A DNA stretch of 5,928 bases from Nitriliruptoraceae bacterium (GTDB taxonomy: Bacteria; Actinomycetota; Nitriliruptoria; Nitriliruptorales; Nitriliruptoraceae), in the NCBI GenBank assembly GCA_007117945.1, contig SKTN01000008.1, positions 1-5,928 of the forward strand, in the 5' to 3' direction. How positions within the stretch are numbered: the stretch's first letter is position 1; each line of letters opens with the position of its first letter. Shown piece by piece: positions 1-5,250 of the stretch. The notes beneath the pieces are model-generated. The model had not been told where the DNA came from, did no database searches, and saw nothing but the letters and a program-made list of their open reading frames with translations. A program made the position numbers and the translations under genes.

Positions 1-373
1 GCGCAGGATCGACGGGCGTCCCGCCATCGAGGGCCGTCTGACCGAACCCTTCGGCGATGGCGATCTCCCCGTCGGCGACCAGCATGAAGACGCCACCGGG
101 GACCTCGTGTGCGGCCATCGCGACCGCGACCGCCTCCTGGACGTGCGCCGCGATCCGGTCGAGGTCGACCTCGCCGGCCGTCGTCGGGGAAGCGGCACCG
201 CGGTCGTTGACCGTCTCGGCCGCATCGCCCGCCTCGGCCGCCTCCGCGGCCACGATGGGCGAGGCCATCAGCAGCCACACGGCCAGCATGGCGGCGGGCA
301 GCCGCACCGCCGCCGGATACCGGCGGACGCGACGGCTGGCGGGAGGGGGGAGGTGGTGGGTGGCGGGCTCCAT
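1..373 (-). CDS. Exported serine hydrolase, beta-lactamase/PBP-like family (N-terminal part)
   Basis: Only the first 124 codons are present; the gene runs off the left edge. The ATG at 373 is preceded by GAAGGA six bases upstream. The N-terminus is an export signal: Arg-rich RRVRRY near residues 14-19, a hydrophobic run about 28-42 (AMLAVWLLMASPIVA) and Ala-rich residues around 43-46 suited to signal peptidase. After a short linker (about 47-66) comes a helix (DRIAAHVQEAVAVAM) and then HEVPGGVFMLVADGEIAIAEGFG at about 89-111, followed by GGTPVDPA. This is the characteristic opening of PF00144 serine hydrolases (class C beta-lactamase, D-alanyl-D-alanine carboxypeptidase and esterase relatives). 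The catalytic SxxK would lie just beyond the window, so activity and substrate cannot be judged. The protein should act outside the membrane. Family call firm, function open. Confidence 0.85.
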   Translation of the reverse strand, partial: MEPATHHLPPPASRRVRRYPAAVRLPAAMLAVWLLMASPIVAAEAAEAGDAAETVNDRGAASPTTAGEVDLDRIAAHVQEAVAVAMAAHEVPGGVFMLVADGEIAIAEGFGQTALDGGTPVDPA

Positions 374-569
374 GGCATGTCCTTCACGTCGTCCTGCATC
401 TGACGCGAGGTTGCGCCCACCACCTGTTGCGGACCTGTCGTGGCCCTGTCCCCGGCACGGGCCGCACCGGCAACGAGGCGCGCGGCCCCCAGCAGCTCGC
501 CTGCCCGGCCAGGGCCCCGCACCGCCGAGGTTCCGCCTGCCCTTATCCCGGGTCCCCGGGTCCCCTGGC

Positions 570-607
570 CCCCGGGGCCCCAGCTCCCCGGGGCCCCAGC
601 TCCCCGG
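570..607. repeat. Tandem 16-bp GC-rich repeat
   Basis: CCCCGGGGCCCCAGCT occurs twice head to tail (570-585 and 586-601), and a third copy begins at 602 (CCCCGG) before breaking off. The unit is itself largely self-complementary (CCCCGGGG, GGGGCCCC). It directly abuts the first hairpin repeat at 609. Confidence 0.85.
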
Positions 608-608
608 C

Positions 609-679
609 TGGGTGTGAAGCGATGTGACCTTCTCGGCGTCGTTTGGCTGCGTACATCGCGTCCGGGGTGTGCCCGATCC
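609..679. repeat. Hairpin repeat, copy 1
   Basis: First copy of a roughly 70-bp direct repeat. Positions 609-664 match 771-826 at 48 of 56 bases without a gap, and similarity continues to GCCCGATCC at 671-679. Arms 612-622 (GTGTGAAGCGA) and 644-654 (TGGCTGCGTAC) face each other across 21 bases. Nine of eleven positions can pair in plus-strand RNA if two G-U wobbles are allowed. Confidence 0.75.
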
Positions 680-697
680 GTGGGCATCACCCGGGCC

Positions 698-743
698 GGG
701 CCTCGGCTCCCCGCATCCCCGGGCCTCGGCTCCCCGGATCCCC
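698..743. repeat. Tandem 23-bp repeat
   Basis: Two adjacent 23-base units (698-720 and 721-743) begin GGGCCTCGGCTCCCCG and end ATCCCC, with one difference (C at 714, G at 737). Further CCCCGGG motifs follow to about 769. The array fills the gap between the two hairpin repeats, so copy number change here could vary their spacing. Confidence 0.85.
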
Positions 744-770
744 GGGTCACCGCGTCCCCGGGCCCCCAGA

Positions 771-842
771 TGGGTGTGAAGCGAGGTGACCTGTTCGGTG
801 TCGTTTCGCTGCACACATCGTGTCCGCGGTCAGCCCCGATCC
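771..842. repeat. Hairpin repeat, copy 2
   Basis: Second copy, exactly 162 bases downstream of copy 1. Arms 774-784 (GTGTGAAGCGA) and 806-816 (TCGCTGCACAC) form an 11-position stem with a single A/G mismatch in the middle and a 21-base loop. The loop side begins with the small palindrome AGGTGACCT (784-792). The copy ends in GCCCCGATCC at 833-842. It resembles a dispersed intergenic or REP-like element, but the type is not recognised. Confidence 0.75.
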
Positions 843-935
843 CCGGGGCGTCACCTCCGCCCCTGTCCAGATGGGACGGAGCGATGCGACGTCCTGGGAG
901 CCGTCCCTCCTCGGCTGGCCCTCGGAGCTGCTGGC

Positions 936-947
936 TAGTGTGCGGTC
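936..947 (+). promoter_or_regulatory. Putative leaderless -10 box (TAGTGT)
   Basis: TAGTGT at 936-941 fits the actinobacterial TANNNT -10 pattern. Six bases separate it from an ATG at 948, so transcription would be expected to begin at or next to the A of that ATG. No SD precedes the ATG and no clear -35 is visible. This would drive the leader ORF, GNAT and DUF1697 genes. Confidence 0.5.
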
Positions 948-1115
948 ATGGAGCGCGTCGACGACACCCGGTGCACCACCGTCGTGTCGGAGCCGTCGGC
1001 GACCGGGGCGACGGTGCCCGCGGTGTCACCGCAGAGGCCGGCGATCGCCTCGGCAACCGGAGACCGGCGACCGGGTTCGCGCCACCGCCGTACCGGTGGT
1101 GGTCGAAGGAGGTGA
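948..1115 (+). CDS. Possible leaderless 55-residue leader ORF
   Basis: The ATG at 948 opens a 55-codon frame ending at TGA 1113-1115. Without interruption, the first 26 codons all end in G or C, as expected for a real gene in this genome; the bias weakens after about codon 40, where the product becomes Arg/Gly-rich (RRPGSRHRRTGGGRRR). The product (MERVDDTRCTTVVSEPSATG...) matches no family I know and has no membrane segment. Its last codons and stop overlap the very strong SD of the acetyltransferase, whose GTG lies three bases after the TGA, so terminating ribosomes could reinitiate there. It may be a real small protein, a regulatory leader, or merely an open 5' UTR. The promoter position and codon bias favour translation of at least the first part. 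Confidence 0.4.
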   Translation: MERVDDTRCTTVVSEPSATGATVPAVSPQRPAIASATGDRRPGSRHRRTGGGRRR

Positions 1116-1118
1116 CCG

Positions 1119-1595
1119 GTGACGTCCGACGACGACCGGCAGCCCTGGTTGGCATCGGCCGGTGAGGCCGCCGAGGTGGCCCGGCTGCTGGACGCCTTCA
1201 ACGTCGAGTTCGACACCCCGACGCCGGGCGTCGAGGTGCTCGCAGCGCGCCTTCGCGTGCTGCTCGCCGGGGAGGACACGCTCGCGATCCTGGCCGGGGT
1301 GCCGGCGGTCGCCGTGGCACTGGTCACCCTGCGTCCCAACGTCTGGTATCCGGGCCCGGTGGCCCTGCTCGACGAGCTGTACGTGGCGCCCGACCTGCGC
1401 GGCCACGGGATCGGCTCGAGGCTGATCGGACGGCTGCTCACCGAGGCAGCCGAGCGTTCGGTGTCGTTGGTCGAGATCAACGTCGATGAGGGCGATGTCG
1501 ACGCGCGACGGTTCTACGAGCGGTATGGGTTCAACGCGATCGACCCCGGATCGAACGAGCGTGCCCTGTGTTACTTCCAGGAGCTGACGCCCTGA
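1119..1595 (+). CDS. GNAT family N-acetyltransferase
   Basis: Cytoplasmic acyl-CoA-dependent N-acetyltransferase of 158 residues, a usual single-domain GNAT length. The GTG at 1119 is chosen because GAAGGAGGTGA (1105-1115) is an almost ideal SD just upstream. The sequence shows a GNAT fold: an N-terminal helix (residues 15-30), strands around 55-88 (LAILAGVPAVAVALVTL, ALLDELYVAPDLRG), the acetyl-CoA pyrophosphate-binding loop RGHGIG at 94-99, the following helix SRLIGRLLTEAAERS, strand VSLVEINVDEGD and the terminal ARRFYERYGF motif at 129-138. Its stop overlaps the DUF1697 start by one base (TGATG), so the two are probably translationally coupled. Substrate cannot be inferred; small molecules, antibiotics or protein N-termini are all possible. 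Confidence 0.92.
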   Translation: MTSDDDRQPWLASAGEAAEVARLLDAFNVEFDTPTPGVEVLAARLRVLLAGEDTLAILAGVPAVAVALVTLRPNVWYPGPVALLDELYVAPDLRGHGIGSRLIGRLLTEAAERSVSLVEINVDEGDVDARRFYERYGFNAIDPGSNERALCYFQELTP

Positions 1596-2158
1596 TGGCG
1601 GCCATCGCCACACCGGGCCGACACGCCGCGTTCCTGCGGGGTATCAACGTCGGCGGGCGACGTGTCACCGGCGCGCAGCTGTGTGCCCCGTTCCAGGCGC
1701 TGGGGTTCGATCATGTCACGAGCTTCCTGGCCAGCGGGAACGTGACCTTCGCGACCACGGAGACGGTCGGCCTCGAGGCGCGGATCGAGTGGGCGCTGCA
1801 GGTCGCGCTCGGGTTCGAGGTGGAGGTGTACGTGCGCACGGCCGCCGAGGTCGCCGACATCGTCGGCTGCCGGCCCTTCCCGCCCGAGGTCGTCGCAGCC
1901 ACCGATGGCAAGGTGCAGGTCACCTTCCTGCGTGATCGGCCAGGCCCGGCCGGGGTCGAGGCGGCGATGGCGCACGCCACCGAGCAGGACCGCCTCAGCG
2001 TCATCGGGAGGGAGTGGTACTGGCTACCCGCGGCCGGCATCTCCACGAGCCCGCTGGACGTCAAGGCGGTCGAGCGGGTGCTGGGTCGCGGAACCACCCG
2101 GACGCTGCACACCGTGGCCAGGATCCAGGCCCGGCTGCGGTCCGATCCGGCCGGCTGA
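1595..2158 (+). CDS. DUF1697 domain-containing protein
   Basis: A 187-residue protein matching the DUF1697 family in length and in its hallmark N-terminus: AAFLRGINVGGRR (residues 11-23), then LGFDHVTSFLASGNVTF (36-52). The central part contains the hydrophobic VEVYVRTAAEVADIV segment and KVQVTFLRDRP. The C-terminus has SPLDVKAVERVLGRGTTRTLHTVARI (152-177), which fits the family's conserved end. ATG 1595 is chosen because it overlaps the upstream stop (TGATG) and has AGGAG 11 bases ahead; the frame is open to 1568, but earlier starts would run into the acetyltransferase. The biochemical function of DUF1697 is unknown. It is a soluble cytoplasmic protein with no visible catalytic signature. 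Co-expression with the GNAT gene is likely, but a shared pathway is not shown. Confidence 0.92.
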   Translation: MAAIATPGRHAAFLRGINVGGRRVTGAQLCAPFQALGFDHVTSFLASGNVTFATTETVGLEARIEWALQVALGFEVEVYVRTAAEVADIVGCRPFPPEVVAATDGKVQVTFLRDRPGPAGVEAAMAHATEQDRLSVIGREWYWLPAAGISTSPLDVKAVERVLGRGTTRTLHTVARIQARLRSDPAG

Positions 2159-2241
2159 TAGCACCGGCCTCCGCCGGCAGCGCCGCGGCGTGACGGCCGT
2201 GGAACTCCCATCGGGCGAGGGGGGATGCCGCTCGGCAGCTC

Positions 2242-2267
2242 AGGCACCGCGATCACCGACGGTGCCT
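2242..2267. terminator. Candidate bidirectional terminator hairpin
   Basis: AGGCACCG (2242-2249) and CGGTGCCT (2260-2267) form a perfect 8-bp stem with a 10-base loop in the short gap between the convergent DUF1697 and AlkD-like genes. There is no U tract on either side, so intrinsic termination is plausible but unproven. A smaller CCGGC/GCCGG hairpin (2164-2177) lies just after the DUF1697 stop. Confidence 0.4.
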
Positions 2268-2303
2268 CGTTGGTCCGGGCCGTTGCGTGGCCCCGCCTTC
2301 GCG

Positions 2304-3002
2304 TCAGGACAGGTAACGGTCGCGCAGGTTCGGATCGAGCTTGTCGATGGCGAGCCGAACGGCGGGCCGGGGCATGGTGCCGGCGTGGTCGTCGAGGAAC
2401 CGTCGCACACCCGTCGCATCGCGGGTGCTCGCGTGCTTGAGGAAGATCCCCACGGGCTTGGACACCGTGGGGTCGCGGTCACCGACCAGGGCGGTCGCGA
2501 CCGCGAACCCGTGAGCGAGGTCGTCCTCGCTGCCGTGACGGATGAAGTGCAGTGGGGCCGTGATCGCGGTGCGGCGCCGCAGTGGGTCGTCGGAGCCGGC
2601 CAGGTCCAGCAGAGGGTCAGCTGGACGCCCGATCAGCGCGCCCCCGACCACCCGCGGTGCGGCACGGTCGACCATGTCCCAGGTGGTGATCCGGTCGTGG
2701 CGGTCGAGGTAGGTCGCGCACCGTGCCTGACGCTCGTCCTGGTCGAGCCGGCGGCGCGCCTGGAAGTCCAGGATGCACATCGCGGCCATCCGAGGTTCGT
2801 AGGCGGGGTGGTCGAGGAGTTGGTGCACCTCGTCCAGCGACAGGTCCATGGCCTGCTTCGCGAGGTCGAACAGATCACGCATCCGCAGCCCGAAGGCCTC
2901 CTCGTCGTCCGCCAACCGCTTGCGGACCTTCGTGAGCTCGTCGACCGACCGTGCGGCCCACAACGCGTCGACGAGCTGCGCTGCCGTTGCTGGCGGGGCC
3001 AT
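2304..3002 (-). CDS. AlkD-like DNA alkylation repair protein (DNA glycosylase family)
   Basis: A 232-residue all-helical protein of the HEAT-like AlkC/AlkD family (PF08713), close to the roughly 237 residues of Bacillus cereus AlkD. That enzyme excises positively charged N-alkylated bases. Aligned by eye, TWDMVDRAAP (107-116) carries the equivalents of AlkD Trp109 and Asp113 (Trp108, Asp112), and SDDPLRRRTAI (137-147) supplies Arg148 (Arg144). The loop between them is three residues shorter. The C-terminal VSKPVGIFLKH has Ile186 where AlkD has Trp187, so one DNA-binding aromatic is missing. I prefer ATG 3002 because GGGAG (3013-3009) is six bases upstream; ATG 3008 would abut that SD and adds only two residues. 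The gene stands alone, convergent with DUF1697 and divergent from the 78-residue gene. A role in alkylation repair is inferred; altered specificity is possible. Confidence 0.85.
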   Translation of the reverse strand: MAPPATAAQLVDALWAARSVDELTKVRKRLADDEEAFGLRMRDLFDLAKQAMDLSLDEVHQLLDHPAYEPRMAAMCILDFQARRRLDQDERQARCATYLDRHDRITTWDMVDRAAPRVVGGALIGRPADPLLDLAGSDDPLRRRTAITAPLHFIRHGSEDDLAHGFAVATALVGDRDPTVSKPVGIFLKHASTRDATGVRRFLDDHAGTMPRPAVRLAIDKLDPNLRDRYLS

Positions 3003-3095
3003 CGTCATCTCCCGTCTTGACCGCCGGGTCCGGCCCAGCCTGCCACGGGCGACGTCGCGACGCCGGCGTCCGCGTCGCAGCGGATCGTCGCGGGC

Positions 3096-3158
3096 ACGGG
3101 AGGTCGGGTCGGGGCTGGTGGCCTCCCGTACGTCGCAGCAGCGAAGGGAGGTCGTCGG
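3096..3158 (+). promoter_or_regulatory. Candidate translational switch masking the SD of the 78-residue gene
   Basis: CCTCCC (3122-3127) is complementary to two sites. Upstream, ACGGGAGG (3096-3103) pairs perfectly with CCTCCCGT (3122-3129). Downstream, CCTCCC pairs with GGGAGG (3146-3151), which is the SD itself. That second helix can extend with G-C and G-U pairs so that 3115-3127 faces 3146-3158, covering the SD and the first base of the GTG start. The helices exclude each other. No transcription start is known, and in DNA this GC-rich such pairings can arise by chance. Confidence 0.35.
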
Positions 3159-3394
3159 TGATCGAGGGACTGCACCGGGCCCTGGTCCGGCTGGAGGAGC
3201 AGTTGACCGACGAGGTCGACGTCGACGAGCTCGCCCGTACCGCAGTGACCGCGACCTACCACCTGCGGCAGCGCAGCGTCGACGAGGACGCGTTCACCAT
3301 CGCGGGCCGCAAGCACACGGTCCCGCTGATCTACGAGGGCGTCGCCCCGTACATCACCGACCTCATCGGCTCGCTGCCCGACACCGACCGCTGA
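3158..3394 (+). CDS. Small protein of unknown function (78 residues)
   Basis: The GTG at 3158 is preceded by AGGGAGG (3145-3151) six bases upstream, which sets the start; the frame is open further upstream but those translations are Arg/Pro-rich and unconvincing. The product is soluble and acidic, with no signal peptide or membrane segment. Residues 1-32 read as one amphipathic helix with many Glu/Asp (LHRALVRLEEQLTDEVDVDELARTAVTATYHL). A short polar middle (RQRSVDEDAFTIAGRKHTV) leads to a hydrophobic C-terminal part (PLIYEGVAPYITDLIGSL). I do not recognise the family. Size and charge would suit a small regulator or a partner-binding protein, but nothing in the sequence settles it. Its stop lies 13 bases from that of the convergent membrane protein. 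Codon usage (high GC3) and the SD make it a real gene. Confidence 0.7.
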   Translation: MIEGLHRALVRLEEQLTDEVDVDELARTAVTATYHLRQRSVDEDAFTIAGRKHTVPLIYEGVAPYITDLIGSLPDTDR

Positions 3395-3411
3395 CCGGAC
3401 CGGGTCGTCAG
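3391..3411. terminator. Weak hairpin joining the two convergent stop codons
   Basis: CTGAC (3391-3395) and GTCAG (3407-3411) can pair and contain the stop codons of the two convergent genes. The loop holds CCGG-A-CCGG. The 5-bp stem is short and has no U tract, so any termination role is uncertain. Confidence 0.2.
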
Positions 3412-4457
3412 GAGCGGCGCCGGGTCCCCGCAGCCCCGGGTGGCTCCTCGGAGGGACCCGGCGGCTGCCGGTGATGACGGTCGGCCAGGGTGTGCAGGGT
3501 CGCTGCCGCGGTGGCGGCATCGTCAACGGTGATCAGCAGTTCGGTGTCGTCGCCGCGCACGACGCGCAGGGCTGGACCGGCGCGGCTGACGATCCCGGTG
3601 CGACCGTGCATGTCGACCCGTAGCCCCCAGCCGCCGAACTCCCAGAGCGGATCGAGGTGCTCGACGACGTCGGCGCTGGCCACCTCGGCGATGGGCACGT
3701 GCGCGAACCGGACACCCAGGCCACGGACGTGCAGTCCGTCCCGGTCGATGTCGACGTGTACACGGGCGCACACGGTCGCGGGTGCCAGCGTCGCGACCGC
3801 GAGCAGCAGCCAGGCCCCCTCCCCGAAGGGGCCCACCACGACTCCGGGGATGACCAGCAGCAGGCCGGTCGCAACGAGCACCACGATGACCGCGCGGCTG
3901 GTCAAGGGCGCCGAACGCCAGGTGGGGTCACCGTCAGCCGGGAGTCTGGGCAGCCCAGCGGGTGGGGGTGCCGTGGCGGGGATCGCATGTGGGTGCTCAC
4001 GAGCCAGCGCTGCCACCGGCACCCCCAGCAGCATGCCCGCAAGCAGCGCGAGCGTCGTACTGGAGTTGATCGACCCTGAGGCCATCGCATCGGTCGCATC
4101 GACCAGGCGCAGGAGTGCCCCGACCTGCATCCCGCCGAGCCACACCGCGACCCAGGTCACCGTCCACGCCATCGCGCGGCGTGCCACCACCGGCAGACGC
4201 AGCAGCGTGCACGCCGCGGCAGCCCCTCCGGCCAGTACCAGGGTGGTCGACGACAGGAAGGCCACCGAGGTCCAACAGGGGCCACATCGCTGTCGGACGT
4301 CCGTCCGCGCCGTAGTGGCGTGGGACCTCCGACGGCAACCGGTCACCCAGCAGTGCCGCGACCAGGACCGGTCCGAGCGCCGCACCCACCACCACGACGC
4401 CGAGGGCCCAGCCGAGACGCCCATCGGGTCGATGATCGACCGCACCCTCGATCGCAC
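3408..4457 (-). CDS. DUF1648-type multi-pass membrane protein, frame apparently disrupted
   Basis: The frame is open throughout (349 residues from GTG 4457). Residues 64-349 look genuine: hydrophobic segments near 65-87, 96-117, 133-151, 187-209 and 214-231, then a soluble C-terminal domain (VDIDRDGLHVRGLGVRFAHVPIAEV, FGGWGLRVDM, GIVSRAGPALRVV) like those following DUF1648. Residues 14-61, however, are Trp/Arg/Ser/Cys-rich (SASWWWVRRSDRSWSRHCW), whereas the neighbouring frame there reads LGWALGVVVVGAALGPVLVAALL then LPSEVPRHYGADGRPTAMWPL, a proper first membrane helix plus the DUF1648 signature. One missing base near 4421-4419 and one extra base at 4274/4275 would restore the expected protein. 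Another reading is a start at GTG 4395-4401 in that frame with only the slip at 4275. The start is uncertain: TGGAGG (4465-4460) is close to GTG 4457 and 14 bases from GTG 4445. Function unknown; the family is often linked to stress or peptide immunity. Confidence 0.65.
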   Translation of the reverse strand: MRSRVRSIIDPMGVSAGPSASWWWVRRSDRSWSRHCWVTGCRRRSHATTARTDVRQRCGPCWTSVAFLSSTTLVLAGGAAAACTLLRLPVVARRAMAWTVTWVAVWLGGMQVGALLRLVDATDAMASGSINSSTTLALLAGMLLGVPVAALAREHPHAIPATAPPPAGLPRLPADGDPTWRSAPLTSRAVIVVLVATGLLLVIPGVVVGPFGEGAWLLLAVATLAPATVCARVHVDIDRDGLHVRGLGVRFAHVPIAEVASADVVEHLDPLWEFGGWGLRVDMHGRTGIVSRAGPALRVVRGDDTELLITVDDAATAAATLHTLADRHHRQPPGPSEEPPGAAGTRRRS

Positions 4458-4491
4458 GACCTCCAGAGCGGGGATGTCAGCACGCGCGCGA

Positions 4492-4497
4492 ACGCTA
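4492..4497 (-). promoter_or_regulatory. Possible -10 box for the DUF1648-type gene
   Basis: Read on the minus strand, TAGCGT fits TANNNT and would place transcription start near 4485, leaving a leader of about 28-40 bases before GTG 4457 or 4445. There is no convincing -35. The AT-rich block at 4554-4576 could be an alternative minus-strand promoter. Confidence 0.25.
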
Positions 4498-4553
4498 GCC
4501 GCCGGCCACCAGCCTCGGCCCGACGTGGCGGGTCGAAGCCTTCCCACACACAC

Positions 4554-4576
4554 ATATAAGTAGCTACTGATATAGT
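4554..4576 (+). promoter_or_regulatory. Palindromic operator fused to an extended -10 promoter
   Basis: ATATAAGTAG faces CTACTGATAT about the axis 4563/4564, pairing at nine of ten positions, with the perfect core AGTAGCTACT at 4559-4568. The right half runs into TGA-TATAGT (4568-4576), an extended -10 (TGN plus a near-consensus hexamer). A protein bound here would block polymerase. It is the most AT-rich spot in a very GC-rich window, directly ahead of the SRPBCC-ArsR operon, so ArsR autoregulation is the natural inference. Confidence 0.65.
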
Positions 4577-4611
4577 GGGTGCGCCCCAGCGGGGAGCAGG
4601 AGGGACGCGTG

Positions 4612-5250
4612 ATGGATCTCGACCCCGTGATGACCGCCGGTCTCGTGACGCGGGAGGTCCGTACCGGCGAGCGCGACGGTGCGCCCACGCGGATCGTGGT
4701 GGCACGTCGCACCTACGAGACGGATCAAGGCGACCTGTGGCAGGCGATCACCGCTCCCGAGCGGATCCCCCGCTGGTTCCTGCCCATCACGGGGGAGCTG
4801 CGTCTCGGTGGTCGGTACCAGCTCGAAGGCAACGCAGGGGGCGTGATCGAAGCGTGCGATGAGCCGGACCATCTCGCAGTGACGTGGGAGTTCGCCCAGC
4901 AGGTGTCGTGGCTGCGCGTGACCCTGTCACCGGCCGCCGGCGGCACCACGCTGGAGCTCGCCCACGAGGCGCCGGTCGACCCGGACTTCTGGGCGCAGTA
5001 CGGGCCGGGCGCGGCCGGGGTCGGATGGGACCTCGGGCTGCTCGGGCTCGGTCTCTACCTCGACTCCGGTGATGCGGTCGACCCGGCGCAGGCCGAGCGC
5101 TGGACGGTCTCGCCGTCAGGCATCGAGTTCGTGCGCCACGCCGCCCACGGCTGGGCGGCGGCTGCGGAAGCCGACGGTGATGCACCCACGGCAGCAGGCG
5201 AGGCTGCCGAGCGCACGGTCGCCTTCTACACGACCCTGACCGAGGGATGA
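4612..5250 (+). CDS. SRPBCC family protein (AHSA1-like domain)
   Basis: A 212-residue cytoplasmic protein with the START/Bet v1-like fold. Residues 28-95 carry the AHSA1 pattern: VVARRTYETDQGDLWQAIT, APERIPRWFLPITGELRLGG, YQLEGNAGGVIEACDEPDHL, AVTWEF. Strands VSWLRVTLSPAAGGTTLELAHEAP follow, and GWDLGLLGLGLYL (138-150) supplies the long C-terminal helix lining the ligand cavity. The Ala-rich tail (180-206) is longer than in minimal members. ATG 4612 is chosen because AGGAGGG (4598-4604) is seven bases upstream; GTG 4609 is possible, and GTG 4579 lies almost on the -10 box and is rejected. The stop overlaps the ArsR start (ATGA). Such proteins are often encoded beside ArsR-family repressors and probably bind a small hydrophobic ligand; ligand unknown. 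Here it precedes the regulator, whereas the regulator-first order is common. Confidence 0.9.
   Translation: MDLDPVMTAGLVTREVRTGERDGAPTRIVVARRTYETDQGDLWQAITAPERIPRWFLPITGELRLGGRYQLEGNAGGVIEACDEPDHLAVTWEFAQQVSWLRVTLSPAAGGTTLELAHEAPVDPDFWAQYGPGAAGVGWDLGLLGLGLYLDSGDAVDPAQAERWTVSPSGIEFVRHAAHGWAAAAEADGDAPTAAGEAAERTVAFYTTLTEG

Larger units (their letters stand above)
401..935. other. Gene-free GC-rich spacer with nested repeats
   Basis: I find no credible gene between the serine hydrolase start and the promoter near 936. Open frames cross this stretch on both strands, but their translations are Pro/Gly/Arg/Ser-rich and come from the repeats. The stretch is dominated by CCCCGGG-type runs, two short tandem repeats and two copies of a hairpin-forming repeat, listed separately. 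Promoter signals for the minus-strand hydrolase should lie near 380-450, but no convincing hexamers are visible. Confidence 0.6.

Noticed and set aside
268..816. Minus-strand 182-codon frame through the repeat region
   Set aside because: The product is made of Pro/Gly/Arg/Ser words that follow the DNA repeats (GPGD, SRGPAR, FTP), and it conflicts with the well-supported hydrolase frame at 1-373.
609..842. CRISPR-like repeats
   Set aside because: Only two copies, 86% identical, 162 bases apart, with repetitive rather than unique sequence between them.
440..1165. Plus-strand 241-codon frame
   Set aside because: Low-complexity Pro/Arg translation of the repeats. It runs into the acetyltransferase gene in another frame and shows no domain.
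1905..3020. Plus-strand 371-codon frame opposite the AlkD-like gene
   Set aside because: Antisense shadow: the minus-strand frame has clear family motifs and an SD, whereas this one has none.
4545..4554. (CA)5 run
   Set aside because: Too short to count as a meaningful microsatellite; noted only as part of the AT-richer promoter region.
3490..4563. Plus-strand 357-codon frame
   Set aside because: Antisense to the membrane protein; Ser/Thr/Ala/Arg-rich, no motif, no plausible start signal.
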